Assembly (NCBI RefSeq): GCF_015864825.1
Contig: NZ_JADYWL010000010.1
Location: 1-64,000, forward strand
Source: Psychrobacter sp. NZS113
GTDB lineage: Bacteria; Pseudomonadota; Gammaproteobacteria; Pseudomonadales; Moraxellaceae
Direction of reading: 5' to 3'
DNA length: 64,000 bases
Part shown: piece by piece, positions 37,789-48,095 of the stretch
How positions within the stretch are numbered: the stretch's first letter is position 1
Layout of the letters: each line of letters opens with the position of its first letter
Notes under the pieces: model-generated
What the model was told of the DNA's origin: nothing
Database searches by the model: none
Seen by the model: the letters and a program-made list of their open reading frames with translations, nothing else
Translations under genes and position numbers: made by a program

Positions 37789-38880
37789 TTAACTCGTCGG
37801 AGCAGATCGAACGTAAGCTGTTGGAAATACCATGCTAAATGTGGAGCCAACCCCTTCTACCGAATCAATTTGCAAGTTGGCCTCATGTTGATACAAGACA
37901 TGTTTTACAATCGCTAAGCCCAAACCCGTACCACCTGTGGCACGACTACGGCCTTTGTCAATGCGATAAAAACGCTCCGTCAAACGTGCGATATGCTGCG
38001 GTGCAATGCCAATACCATTGTCCTCAACAGCAAACTTGCAGCCTTCTGACGTCTTGGTCCAGCTGATAGATATGTTGCCACCTTTTGGGGTATATTTAAT
38101 GGCATTGATCACCAAGTTGGACAACGCGCTATTTAGGTACATCTCTGAGCCTTGCAGCCCGTCATAAGTATCTATCTGCAAATGAATGGTATGACCATAC
38201 GATTGGTTATATGCTTGCGCATCATCATAGACATGAGTCAGCAGCTTGGTCATATCAATATATGTCAGCTCATGAGCTTCTTCGATTTCAATACGAGATA
38301 ACAGGAGCAAGTCATTCACAATTCTATTCATGCGAGCCGTCTGCTGAGTCATTAACTCAAAACCACGACGCCAATGCGGCGGCATATCTGGCTGATGTGA
38401 GAAGTTTTCTAAATACCCCATCATGACGGTCAGTGGCGTACGCAATTCATGCGAGACATTCCCGACAAAATCACGGCGCATCTCTTCCAAGTTATGCAAT
38501 CGTGTCACGTCGTAAATAATGAGCAGCTTTTCATCACCGAAAGGTGTAATTTCACACTTTAGATAGCGCTTAGCATCTCGCCATGATTCTATATGAACAC
38601 CATCATTAGGTGTCGTGATCGACTGATAATATTGACGGAATTCGGGGGCGCTGATGAAGTCAAAAATGCTTTGGCCTTTATCCATTACTTGCAATAATAG
38701 CAAATCCTCTGCCGCTTGATTCCACCACTCTAAACCATCATCGTCATTGAGTAAAATCACCGCATCTCGTAGCGCTTGTACGGCGCTGCTGATTTTTTTA
38801 AGTTGACCCGTTGCATTTTGCTCAGAGGTTGGCTCTAATGTGCCCTGTTGATTATTTTCTATTGGCATAGTATTGCTCAT
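37789..38880 (-). CDS. phoR: Phosphate-regulon sensor histidine kinase PhoR
   Basis: Sensor kinase for PhoB, 363 residues. It has a PAS-type domain (about 30-130), the HisKA segment with phospho-acceptor His144 (FVGNVSHELRTPLTVMMGYL) and an HATPase domain with ALSNLVINAIKYT, DNGIGIAP and GGTGLGLAI. It follows phoB by 62 bp on the same strand. Unlike E. coli PhoR (431 residues) it has no N-terminal membrane segments, so it would be cytosolic, relying on contact with PhoU or PstB for signal input. AAGGA precedes the ATG. Confidence 0.93.
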   Translation of the reverse strand: MSNTMPIENNQQGTLEPTSEQNATGQLKKISSAVQALRDAVILLNDDDGLEWWNQAAEDLLLLQVMDKGQSIFDFISAPEFRQYYQSITTPNDGVHIESWRDAKRYLKCEITPFGDEKLLIIYDVTRLHNLEEMRRDFVGNVSHELRTPLTVMMGYLENFSHQPDMPPHWRRGFELMTQQTARMNRIVNDLLLLSRIEIEEAHELTYIDMTKLLTHVYDDAQAYNQSYGHTIHLQIDTYDGLQGSEMYLNSALSNLVINAIKYTPKGGNISISWTKTSEGCKFAVEDNGIGIAPQHIARLTERFYRIDKGRSRATGGTGLGLAIVKHVLYQHEANLQIDSVEGVGSTFSMVFPTAYVRSAPTS

Positions 38881-38942
38881 CTATTGTCCTTACCACTATT
38901 CGCTATATTGAGTCACGATTGCCAAGGCACTTTTATTATCAA

Positions 38943-39647
38943 TTAATTGGGTTCAATAAAGCTAGAAAACCGATAGCCTGTACCACGAACTGTCTGTATC
39001 AACTTATCACAGTCATGTGGGCGTAGTAAGGTGCGCAAACGCTTGATATGTACATCAATGGTTCTATCCTCAATATAGACGTTGCCACCCCATACCTGAT
39101 CTAGCAGTTGTGTCCGCGTATAGGCACGCTCTGGGTGACTCATAAAGAACGCTAATAATCGATACTCAGTGGGGCCAACCTCGATGACTTTGCCTGTGGC
39201 TGTCACACGCTGACTCTTTGTATCTAGGCTCAGACTGCCTATTTCGATAGGCTTATCACTACTGAGTGCACTACTACGGCGTAACACTGCTTTGATTCTT
39301 GATATCAATTCGCGTGTCGAAAAAGGCTTGGTCATATAGTCATCAGCACCCGCATCAAGGCCGTGAACTTTGCTATCTTCTTCCCCTTTGGCCGTCAGCA
39401 TAATGACTGGTATCTCAGAGAGCATCTCATCGTTTTTGAGCATTCGGCAAAAATCCACGCCGCTTTTATCTCCGGGCAGCATCCAATCTAACAAAATAAG
39501 CGCTGGCCTATGATCGACGACTTGCTGATGCGCCTCTGATACATCAGCTGCCTGCAAGCTATCAAACCCAGCCATTTCTAGTGTCATTACGATCATCTCA
39601 CGAATCGCAGGTTCATCTTCAACAATCAAAATTTGCTCACTATACAT
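38943..39647 (-). CDS. phoB: Phosphate-regulon response regulator PhoB
   Basis: OmpR-family regulator of 234 residues that activates the phosphate starvation regulon. The receiver domain has the phospho-acceptor Asp54 (LLDWMLPGDKSG) and the conserved Lys in DDYMTKPFS; the C-terminal winged helix ends RTVRGTGYRFS. phoR lies directly downstream. A PHO box sits 90 bp upstream of the start on the same strand, indicating autoregulation. Confidence 0.96.
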   Translation of the reverse strand: MYSEQILIVEDEPAIREMIVMTLEMAGFDSLQAADVSEAHQQVVDHRPALILLDWMLPGDKSGVDFCRMLKNDEMLSEIPVIMLTAKGEEDSKVHGLDAGADDYMTKPFSTRELISRIKAVLRRSSALSSDKPIEIGSLSLDTKSQRVTATGKVIEVGPTEYRLLAFFMSHPERAYTRTQLLDQVWGGNVYIEDRTIDVHIKRLRTLLRPHDCDKLIQTVRGTGYRFSSFIEPN

Positions 39648-39735
39648 ACGGTATTCTCAGCGTTAGATGACGAAACTCAACTTATAAACAAGGCGATAGG
39701 CGCTCGCTATATTTTATCTATTAAACGGATTAATT

Positions 39736-39753
39736 ATGACAGCTTAATGACAT
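39736..39753 (-). promoter_or_regulatory. PHO box upstream of phoB
   Basis: On the minus strand TGTCAT-TAAGC-TGTCAT gives two TGTCA-type half-sites in direct repeat with 11-bp spacing, the arrangement bound by phosphorylated PhoB. It lies in the correct orientation upstream of phoB. Confidence 0.75.
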
Positions 39754-39793
39754 TTGTTTGAAATGCCTTATCTCTAATATTGAATCCGATTGT

Positions 39794-40249
39794 TTACTTT
39801 ACCTCTAATAAAAAATTCAGCGGCCCGTCATTGATGCTCGATACCTGCATATCAGCGCCAAACTGTCCAGTGGCCACATTCATATGTTGAGTTTTGGCAT
39901 AATCAACCAATTGTGCGAACAACGCCTGTGCCATATCGGGTGCCATTGCACCACCAAAGTCAGGGCGACGACCTTTATCAGTTTTTGCCATCAAAGTGAA
40001 CTGTGATACTAATAGCAATCCACCGGCTACTTGCTGGACGTTTTTATCTAATTTACCATATTTGGCAGGGTCATCATCATTTTCAAAGATGCGATAAGTC
40101 AGAATTTTATCGACCATTCTCTGCGCGCTGTGTAGCGTATCATCATGACCTAAGCCAATATATGCCAACACACCTTGCTCGATGGTACCGACACAATGTT
40201 CATCGATGGTAACACTCGCACCCTTCACTCGTTGTATAAGTGCTTTCAT
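39794..40249 (-). CDS. dtd: D-aminoacyl-tRNA deacylase
   Basis: 151-residue DTD enzyme that removes D-amino acids (and glycine from tRNA-Ala) from mischarged tRNAs. Family marks include the start MKALIQRVKGASVT, GGLLLVSQFTLMA with the catalytic SQxxL region, and NDGPLNFLLEV near the end. AAGGAG precedes the ATG. Cytosolic. It lies next to phoB but its own strong ribosome-binding site and 146-bp spacing suggest independent expression. Confidence 0.96.
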   Translation of the reverse strand: MKALIQRVKGASVTIDEHCVGTIEQGVLAYIGLGHDDTLHSAQRMVDKILTYRIFENDDDPAKYGKLDKNVQQVAGGLLLVSQFTLMAKTDKGRRPDFGGAMAPDMAQALFAQLVDYAKTQHMNVATGQFGADMQVSSINDGPLNFLLEVK

Positions 40250-40361
40250 TTACTGACTCCTTACAGATTATGCTCATACAATAACATGCTGTCCATGATA
40301 AAATGCTGCCACTAACTTGCCCATTAATTATTACATCAAACTCTATTTTGGTAACCTCATT

Positions 40362-41198
40362 ATGAATTTATTCACCACCTTGCAACAGCTTGTCCCGCAG
40401 CAGCAGCTAAGTAAAGTTGCAGGCCGTCTAGCCGCAAGTCGCCACCCTTACGTCAAACGTACTTTTATCCGTAGTTTTGCTAAGGCTTACAATGTTAGCT
40501 TGGACGAATATGAGCGCCAAAGTCTCAATGCTTATGAAAGCTTCAATGATTTTTTCACTCGTGAACTAAAAGACGATGCTCGCCCTATCGATACCACTGC
40601 TGACGGCATCGTCAGCCCTGCGGATGGTATTATCTCTCAACTCGGTCAGATTGACGACCACAAATTACTCCAAGCTAAAGGCCGCTACTACGATGTCGGG
40701 CAGCTACTTGCTAATAGCGAAGATGGCCATTATTTTGCTGATGGTAGCTTTGCGACGGTTTATCTAGCACCAAGTAACTATCATCGTGTCCATATGCCAT
40801 TCGCGGGAACTTTGACTAAGACCCGTTACATACCTGGCACGCTGTTTTCAGTCAACACGACCACTGCAGCTAACATACCTGATTTGTTTGCACGCAATGA
40901 GCGTTTGGTTTGTATGTTTGATACTAAGTATGGCAAAGCAGCCGTGGTGATGGTCGGAGCGATGATTGTCGCTGGTATCGAGACGGTAGCGACAGGTAAG
41001 ATTTCGCGTACTGATGATATCCAAGAAGCCAACCATGACATGAGCTTTGAGAAAGGCGATGAGCTGGGCCGTTTTTACTTAGGCTCAACCGCCATTGTCG
41101 TACTACCAAAAGCCGCAAAAGCTGCTTGGCAAGACAGTATGAAGGCCAATAGTGTTGTACAAATGGGACAATTATTGGGCAGTGCCGACACCAAATAA
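40362..41198 (+). CDS. psd: Phosphatidylserine decarboxylase
   Basis: Makes phosphatidylethanolamine from phosphatidylserine. The 278-residue proenzyme, from the ATG at 40362, cleaves itself at the LGST motif (FYLGSTAIVV), leaving Ser242 as the pyruvoyl group of the small alpha chain. NDFFTRELK, SPADG and NYHRVHMPF are other family motifs. A TTG further upstream was rejected as start. The enzyme is attached to the inner membrane. Slightly shorter than E. coli Psd (322). Confidence 0.95.
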   Translation: MNLFTTLQQLVPQQQLSKVAGRLAASRHPYVKRTFIRSFAKAYNVSLDEYERQSLNAYESFNDFFTRELKDDARPIDTTADGIVSPADGIISQLGQIDDHKLLQAKGRYYDVGQLLANSEDGHYFADGSFATVYLAPSNYHRVHMPFAGTLTKTRYIPGTLFSVNTTTAANIPDLFARNERLVCMFDTKYGKAAVVMVGAMIVAGIETVATGKISRTDDIQEANHDMSFEKGDELGRFYLGSTAIVVLPKAAKAAWQDSMKANSVVQMGQLLGSADTK

Positions 41199-41236
41199 AT
41201 GTAATACTGACTCACAAAACAAGAGCCGCGAAAAAT

Positions 41237-41282
41237 AAAAGCCCCGTTAAGCGTTATGATTTACGCTTAACGGGGCTTTTTA
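41237..41282. terminator. Bidirectional terminator between psd and the DUF1287 gene
   Basis: AAAAGCCCCGTTAAGCG and CGCTTAACGGGGCTTTT form a 17-bp perfect stem with a 10-base loop and T-run on the right. Confidence 0.94.
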
Positions 41283-41360
41283 TTGATTACTTTTTACTAA
41301 TTATTAAAAGTAACGACTCATAACTAAGGCGCTTCAGTATTAAAATATATTCAAAGCACT

Positions 41361-41966
41361 TTAATATCGAAAATGCTTATGAATAGGATAAGCAAATAGG
41401 ATATTTTCCTCTTGCGTACCACTACCGATATTATGAATAATCATCGGTGTGCCATCATCAGCTACCTTGTCCGAGACAATGCCTATGTGCGGCAAATTAT
41501 CTTTTGGCAAACGCCATGACACGATGTCTCCGGCTTGAAAGCTGTCCTTGTCCGTAATCGACAATGTCTGCCCATGACGCTCAAAAAACACTTCGAGATT
41601 GGGCACACGGCGGTGATCGATGTTTTTATCTGTCGATTTCAGTCCCCAATTCTTTGGATAGCTTGACCAGTTAGACTTCATGTCATGATTGACCAATTGC
41701 TGTAGATCAATGTTTTGCAGACGATACGCTCTGATGATGACATCAGTGCAGACACCACTTTCTATCGGCACATCACCACGCGGAAACTCTAATTTACGAT
41801 AAGCAGGATCGTAACTGGTGGTAACCCCTATTTGCTTTTTGGCATCGTTCGCCAATTTATTACCACTACTGATAGGGGTCGCGGCTTGAGCCATTTGTGC
41901 CAAGCCCAATACACTGACTAAGACCAGTGATGTACATAATGTTCTATAAATTACAGATAATCTCAT
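41361..41966 (-). CDS. DUF1287 domain-containing protein, secreted
   Basis: 201 residues with an N-terminal signal peptide (about 1-28, ending MAQAA), so periplasmic or secreted. The body matches the DUF1287 family (COG3738): VPIESGVCTDVIIRAYR, the DHRRVPNLEVFF segment, GDIVSWRLP and HIGIVSDK. The Cys/His pattern of the family is like NlpC/P60-type hydrolases, so a peptidase-like role has been suggested; it is not proven. Confidence 0.86.
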   Translation of the reverse strand: MRLSVIYRTLCTSLVLVSVLGLAQMAQAATPISSGNKLANDAKKQIGVTTSYDPAYRKLEFPRGDVPIESGVCTDVIIRAYRLQNIDLQQLVNHDMKSNWSSYPKNWGLKSTDKNIDHRRVPNLEVFFERHGQTLSITDKDSFQAGDIVSWRLPKDNLPHIGIVSDKVADDGTPMIIHNIGSGTQEENILFAYPIHKHFRY

Positions 41967-42061
41967 TTAACAATCTCTTTTTGGTTGAACCAATCACCAG
42001 TACTGTAGCACGTGCAAATGATAGCTAAGTTGCAAAATGTTTAAACAATCACGCTGTCCCT

Positions 42062-42709
42062 TTACAAATCAATCAACCACCCTTGCTGAGTTGCGTATTT
42101 GATATTTTCTGATAACCAGTCATGAATGCTAGGAAAGCTGTCTTTAATAAAATCATGTGCACCGCTTACTTGCGAGCGAGTGATACCCAGCTCAATCCAT
42201 GTTTTTCCTTCAGTATTTAGATTAAGTAAAAAAGGCAATAAACGATCAATCACTTTTAGCAGCTGCGTCTCTTTACTATCGCCCGTCTCTTGCTCTTCCC
42301 AAACCTCACTTAAATTTGCAATACCATTACCACGTTCAGCTTGTAACCGAGCAATACCCTCACGCTCTTCTACGTGTGCAGTGCTACGAGTACTGGCATA
42401 TAAAAAAGTATCACCAGCATCAATCTCACCCAAATCATGTACGAGTGCTAGCTTTAGTAATTTTTCATGATTAACATCCAGTTTAAACTGCTCAGCGATG
42501 GACCAACATGCCATAGCCAAATGCCAAGAGTGCTCAGCAGAGTTTTCTAAGCGCGTGGTAGCCGTCACATAGCTGCGGCGATTGACACGTTTGAGCGCAT
42601 CCAACTCTAATAAAAAATGCGTAACATCATTTATCTCGATGTCTGCAGCGTGCGTTGAATCGGTTAATAAGATAGGTTTGGCTGATACTGCTGGATTAAC
42701 TACTGACAT
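42062..42709 (-). CDS. HD-domain hydrolase (YfbR/HDDC2-like)
   Basis: 215-residue protein from the ATG at 42709; a longer frame of 249 residues has no counterpart in the family. The HD metal motif is complete, with His60 in NSAEHSWHLA, His91-Asp92 in VHDLGEIDAGDT, and a downstream Asp in KVIDRLLPF. Relatives act as 5'-deoxynucleotidases or similar nucleotide phosphatases. Substrate inferred only from fold. Cytosolic. Confidence 0.85.
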   Translation of the reverse strand: MSVVNPAVSAKPILLTDSTHAADIEINDVTHFLLELDALKRVNRRSYVTATTRLENSAEHSWHLAMACWSIAEQFKLDVNHEKLLKLALVHDLGEIDAGDTFLYASTRSTAHVEEREGIARLQAERGNGIANLSEVWEEQETGDSKETQLLKVIDRLLPFLLNLNTEGKTWIELGITRSQVSGAHDFIKDSFPSIHDWLSENIKYATQQGWLIDL

Positions 42710-42877
42710 ACTGTTCTCTAGTTTTTCTATGGATTGATTGCGCTTTATCTTACTTATATTAGAAATAAAAATAGCGCTGATTCTATCAAGCGCTATTTTT
42801 ATAAAAACCATTCAAATATATCTAACTTATAAGTGTAGGCATGATACTAACGGCTTAACTATACGTCATGCCACAAT

Positions 42878-43453
42878 CTACTTAATCAAATTGCTAATCG
42901 TTTTAAAGGCAGGGTCTTCACTACTACGGCACAGTTCAAACAAAATAGTTTCGACCGTAGTAATCACGCCACCTGCTCGGCGGATACGGCGAATGGCTTG
43001 CTTCTTATCATAAGGAAAGCGTGAGCCAACCGCATCTCCAATGATGACCGGTTGCATACCGTTATCGAGTAAATCCAGTGCGGTTTGTAGCACACAGACA
43101 TGCGCTTCTACCCCAAATAATAGAACAATGCTGCGATTCTGCTGTGCTAGATAGTGCCATGAGTCATTGTTGTCGCAAGCGCTAAACGTGACTTTCTCAA
43201 AGCTTTTGGCATTAGTACCTTCTAATATTTCACGTATCTCCGGCAATGTATCGCCGAGACCTTTTTTATACTGCTCATTGAGCATGATGGGAACATTCAG
43301 CGCTTGCAGACCTTTGATGAGCGTCACTGTTTTTTTGACGATACTTTCGTGGTCATAAATATGCGGGGTAAGACGCTCTTGCACATCAATAATCATGGCT
43401 TGCGTGTTTTCGCGAGCGATTCGATAGGTACGGTCGGTAATCATAGTAGACAT
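42878..43453 (-). CDS. Isochorismatase-family cysteine hydrolase (YcaC-like)
   Basis: 191 residues from the ATG at 43453, preceded by AAGGAG; a longer start was rejected. The catalytic triad is Asp23 (IIDVQERL), Lys87 (SFEKVTFSAC) and Cys120 (GVEAHVCVLQTA). Family members hydrolyse amides or related bonds; this one resembles YcaC-type proteins of uncertain substrate. Cytosolic, likely multimeric. A terminator lies between fadA and this gene. Confidence 0.88.
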   Translation of the reverse strand: MSTMITDRTYRIARENTQAMIIDVQERLTPHIYDHESIVKKTVTLIKGLQALNVPIMLNEQYKKGLGDTLPEIREILEGTNAKSFEKVTFSACDNNDSWHYLAQQNRSIVLLFGVEAHVCVLQTALDLLDNGMQPVIIGDAVGSRFPYDKKQAIRRIRRAGGVITTVETILFELCRSSEDPAFKTISNLIK

Positions 43454-43633
43454 AGCACACTCCTTGTACAACTGACGTTTATAATTCAAATCCGTTTTAG
43501 TTATATCATTGTTGAACCAACTCTTATTTAGTCACAGTTTCATGATTGCGTCAATGGAGATAATTCTTAATCATGATACCTATGTTATTTTTGACCTCGC
43601 AAATCACTAATTGGCTGAGTATTGAGTTGCCCA

Positions 43634-43669
43634 TAAAAAAACCTCCAGCCATGATGACTAGAGGTTTTA
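43634..43669. terminator. Terminator between fadA and the isochorismatase-like gene
   Basis: AAAACCTC and GAGGTTTT pair over a loop of about 15 bases, with A- and T-rich flanks. It lies after fadA stop on the left and before the hydrolase gene on the right, active mainly on the plus or minus strand depending on read-through. The stem is short. Confidence 0.6.
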
Positions 43670-43732
43670 TTTATTAGCAAATAGCTGCTTATTGAGTATT
43701 CAAACAATTCTGTTCACATCAGTGAGACAATA

Positions 43733-44956
<1,224 letters not shown>

Positions 44957-45054
44957 CTATCTAATTTAGAAGGTTAAGGTTACTGATAATAAATTAATTA
45001 CTAATCATTTTATCGAGCATGTGTACTGCACTTCATCCTAGTAGTGACTGCCTA

Positions 45055-47214
45055 TTATGCTGTCGCGTAAAAGGTCTCGCCCGCTGCTGCCATATCGCGA
45101 ATCTTTTGCGGGGCTTCATAAGCTTTGCCTAGATATGCGTATTTTTCACACAGTGCCAAGTAGTTCTCTAGACCCATTTGGTCAACATAACGGCAAGGGC
45201 CACCGCGGAATGGTGGGAAACCTACGCCCATGATCATTGCCATATCAGCTTCAGCAGGCGTGCTCACGATGTTGTCTTCTAAGCAGCGAACAGTCTCGTT
45301 GCAGAATGCAATCATAGTGCGGTCAATGATGGCTTGATCGTCAAATTCTTGCTTTTCGCTATCTGTCGTGGTTTTTAGCAGCTCATAAGTGGCTTCGTCA
45401 GCGACTTTCTTTGGCTTGCCGCGTTTGTCCATTTCATACTTATAGAAACCAACACCGTTTTTCTGACCTAGGCGTTTGTTTTCATATAAAAGCTCAATAG
45501 CACCTTTATAATCAGGCTTCATGCGATCAGGGAAACCCTCTGCCATGACTTCTGCGCCATGAACACCAGTATCTAGACCGACAACGTCGATTAGATACGC
45601 AGGGCCCATTGGCCAGCCGAATTTTTCCATGACTTTATCGACATGAGCAAAGTCAGCACCTTGCTTAAGCAACAAATCAAACGCGCCAAAGTATGGGAAC
45701 AATACACGGTTTACGAGGAAACCTGGGCAATCGTTAACCACAACTGGCACTTTACCCATTTTAGACGCTAGTGCAACGGTGGTCGCAACGGCTTCTTCAG
45801 ATGATTTTTCACCGCGGATAACTTCAACCAATGGCATACGGTGTACTGGGTTGAAGAAATGCATACCGACGAAGTTTTCTGGACGCTCAAGGGCTTCAGC
45901 CAAGAAAGTAATAGAAATGGTTGAGGTGTTTGACGCTAGGATACAGTCGTCTTTTACTAAGCCTTCTACTTCTTTTAGTACCGCACGCTTCACGTTTGGA
46001 TTTTCGACTACCGCTTCGATAACGATATCAGTTTCAGCAAAATCACCATAGTTAAGCGTTGGACGGATACGGCTTAAGGTTTCGCCCATTTTTGCTGGGG
46101 TCATTTTGCCGCGATCGACCATTTTACCAAGCAATTTGCTGGCTTCACCCATACCAAGGTCTAATTGCTCAGACTTGATGTCTTTCATGATGATTGGCAA
46201 GCCTTTGCTGGCTGCTTGATAGGCAATACCGCCACCCATGATACCAGCGCCTAGTACAGCGGCTTCATTGATTTCATGTGCTTTTTTGCTGTGTTGCTTC
46301 GCTAACTTTTTAACCAATTGATCGTTTAAGAACAGACCTACCAAACTTTCTGCTTGTGGGGTTTTAGCCGCTTTAGCAAAACCAGCCGCTTCTACTTCGA
46401 TTGCTTTGTCACGTGGTAAATTCACGTGCTTCTCAATCGCTGCGATCGCTAGCGCTGGTGCTGGGTACTGCTTAGGATTTGCTTTGGCAAAGATCATACC
46501 TTTGGCACTGTTGAATGCCATGGCTTGCTCAAGCTGATTTAGCTTAACAGGAACCAGTTTTTCTTCACGTTTTGCTTTCCAATCAAGCTCACCTGAGATA
46601 CATTTTTTGACCAAGTCAATCGCTGCATCTTGCAAGTCGTCGGCAGGGACCGTCGCATCAACCAAGCCTAGCTTTAATGCTGCCAATGCTTTTTTAGGAG
46701 CGCCAGTCGCGATAAGCTCAAGTGCATTATCGATACCGATAATACGCGTACTACGAACCGTACCACCAAAACCTGGGAAGATACCCAATTGAGTTTCTGG
46801 TAGACCGATAATCGCTTTGTCGCTCATGACACGGTATTCACAAACCAATGTCATCTCACAACCACCGCCCATGGCAGCACCATTAATAGCAGCAACTTTA
46901 GGGAATGGTAGGTCTTCAAAACGATTGAAAGCGTCATTGACATGAACGACCCACTCTTTGATCTCGCTTTCTGACTTCTTAAAAGAACCAACGAATTCTG
47001 TGATGTCAGCACCAGCGATAAACACGCCTTTGGCTGAAGTAACGATAAGACCTTTTACGTCGTCCGCTTTTTCTAGCGCGCTAACCGCTTCACCAAACTG
47101 CTTATTGGTCTCAGCATCAAATTTGTTCACGCTCTCATTTTCGGCGTTGTACTGCATATTGGCGATGCCATCCTCTAGCATTGTCACCGTGATGCGATTT
47201 CCTTGGTATACCAT
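45055..47214 (-). CDS. fadB: Fatty acid oxidation complex subunit alpha, FadB
   Basis: 719-residue multifunctional protein. The N-terminal enoyl-CoA hydratase/isomerase domain (to about residue 190) is followed by the NAD-binding 3-hydroxyacyl-CoA dehydrogenase domain, with its Rossmann motif [16 protein letters not shown] at about 316 and the family segment [14 protein letters not shown]. Length is normal for FadB. AAGGAG precedes the ATG. The upstream 880-bp spacer contains a candidate operator repeat. Oxidises fatty acids to acetyl-CoA together with FadA. Confidence 0.95.
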   Translation of the reverse strand: MVYQGNRITVTMLEDGIANMQYNAENESVNKFDAETNKQFGEAVSALEKADDVKGLIVTSAKGVFIAGADITEFVGSFKKSESEIKEWVVHVNDAFNRFEDLPFPKVAAINGAAMGGGCEMTLVCEYRVMSDKAIIGLPETQLGIFPGFGGTVRSTRIIGIDNALELIATGAPKKALAALKLGLVDATVPADDLQDAAIDLVKKCISGELDWKAKREEKLVPVKLNQLEQAMAFNSAKGMIFAKANPKQYPAPALAIAAIEKHVNLPRDKAIEVEAAGFAKAAKTPQAESLVGLFLNDQLVKKLAKQHSKKAHEINEAAVLGAGIMGGGIAYQAASKGLPIIMKDIKSEQLDLGMGEASKLLGKMVDRGKMTPAKMGETLSRIRPTLNYGDFAETDIVIEAVVENPNVKRAVLKEVEGLVKDDCILASNTSTISITFLAEALERPENFVGMHFFNPVHRMPLVEVIRGEKSSEEAVATTVALASKMGKVPVVVNDCPGFLVNRVLFPYFGAFDLLLKQGADFAHVDKVMEKFGWPMGPAYLIDVVGLDTGVHGAEVMAEGFPDRMKPDYKGAIELLYENKRLGQKNGVGFYKYEMDKRGKPKKVADEATYELLKTTTDSEKQEFDDQAIIDRTMIAFCNETVRCLEDNIVSTPAEADMAMIMGVGFPPFRGGPCRYVDQMGLENYLALCEKYAYLGKAYEAPQKIRDMAAAGETFYATA

Positions 47215-47360
47215 GTGGAACTCCTTTCTATTGTAATAAAAACGATGTAATAAAATTTATGACTTATAAAGTTTATAACTTATAAAGCTACTTTTTAGAC
47301 TGTAAAAAATAGCCGGTTATTGTTAGTAAAGTAAGTAATAGCACTGATTGATCTGTACTC

Positions 47361-47397
47361 TCATCATGACAAACAAAAATAACGTCATCATGACAAA
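47361..47397. repeat. Direct repeat upstream of fadB
   Basis: TCATCATGACAAA occurs at 47361-47373 and 47385-47397, 24 bp apart, about 150 bp upstream of fadB. Candidate binding site for a beta-oxidation regulator; the regulator is unknown. Confidence 0.6.
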
Positions 47398-48010
47398 AAG
47401 CATGGCAGATTAACCAGTGAAGATGTCTTTATTATCTAGCGCTTATCATTGTGTATTTATGGCTATGTGCTCATTATTGTTTCTTTAACACAAATAAATA
47501 CAGCGCTTCATTTATATAATTTCTTTCAAGGTACTGCTGTTGCAAGTGTTGGTGTTATAAATACTGACTGATATTTGGTTTTATATGAGTTATCCACTTA
47601 GTTTAGATACCGGTATAAAACCCATGTTTTCATCATCAGACTATCTCTACGCCAATTAGTGTAGGGGATTATGACCCTCACTGTCACAAGCTAATACCAT
47701 ACTCGCAAGTCACTCTTAAGTCGATAGTAACCCTTTACCTAGTGACAAACGTGCTTTAAGTGAGTAAATGTACACTGAAATACTATTTTGAATTTATGCC
47801 GCCTTACTTATTTTCATGTCTACCACCTCAAAGATGATAGACCGTTGATGCGATACGATTAGTGTACTCCGCTTAGCTTGCTCTTTTATCAGAACATATT
47901 CAACCAGTGTGTAAAACCATCCGTCCGTAACAAAATCTTGTTGTTATATGTCGGCTGAAGTTAATTTCCTTTCAGACAAATCACGGTATAAAAACGCAAA
48001 AAACCATCGA

Positions 48011-48041
48011 TTGTTAGCGTGTCTCACACAAGCACTATAAT
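48011..48041 (+). promoter_or_regulatory. Possible ispA promoter
   Basis: TTGTTA (48011-48016) and TATAAT (48036-48041) separated by 19 bp on the plus strand, 55 bp before the ispA start. The -10 is perfect but the spacing is long. Confidence 0.35.
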
Positions 48042-48095
48042 CGTTCATGCTACACTAACGATAATTTTATTACTCCTCTGATAAATGGTTGGATT

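Larger units (their letters stand above)
47215..48095. other. Large spacer between fadB and ispA
   Basis: 881 bp, divergent, AT-rich. It holds a 13-bp direct repeat (47361-47397) and a possible ispA promoter near 48011. No ORF with a good start and no RNA gene was recognised; 850 bp without a gene is unusual here and could hide an unannotated small RNA. Confidence 0.55.

Noticed and set aside
47590..47605. DnaA-box-like TTATCCACTT in the fadB-ispA spacer
   Set aside because: A single imperfect box without neighbours or an origin context.
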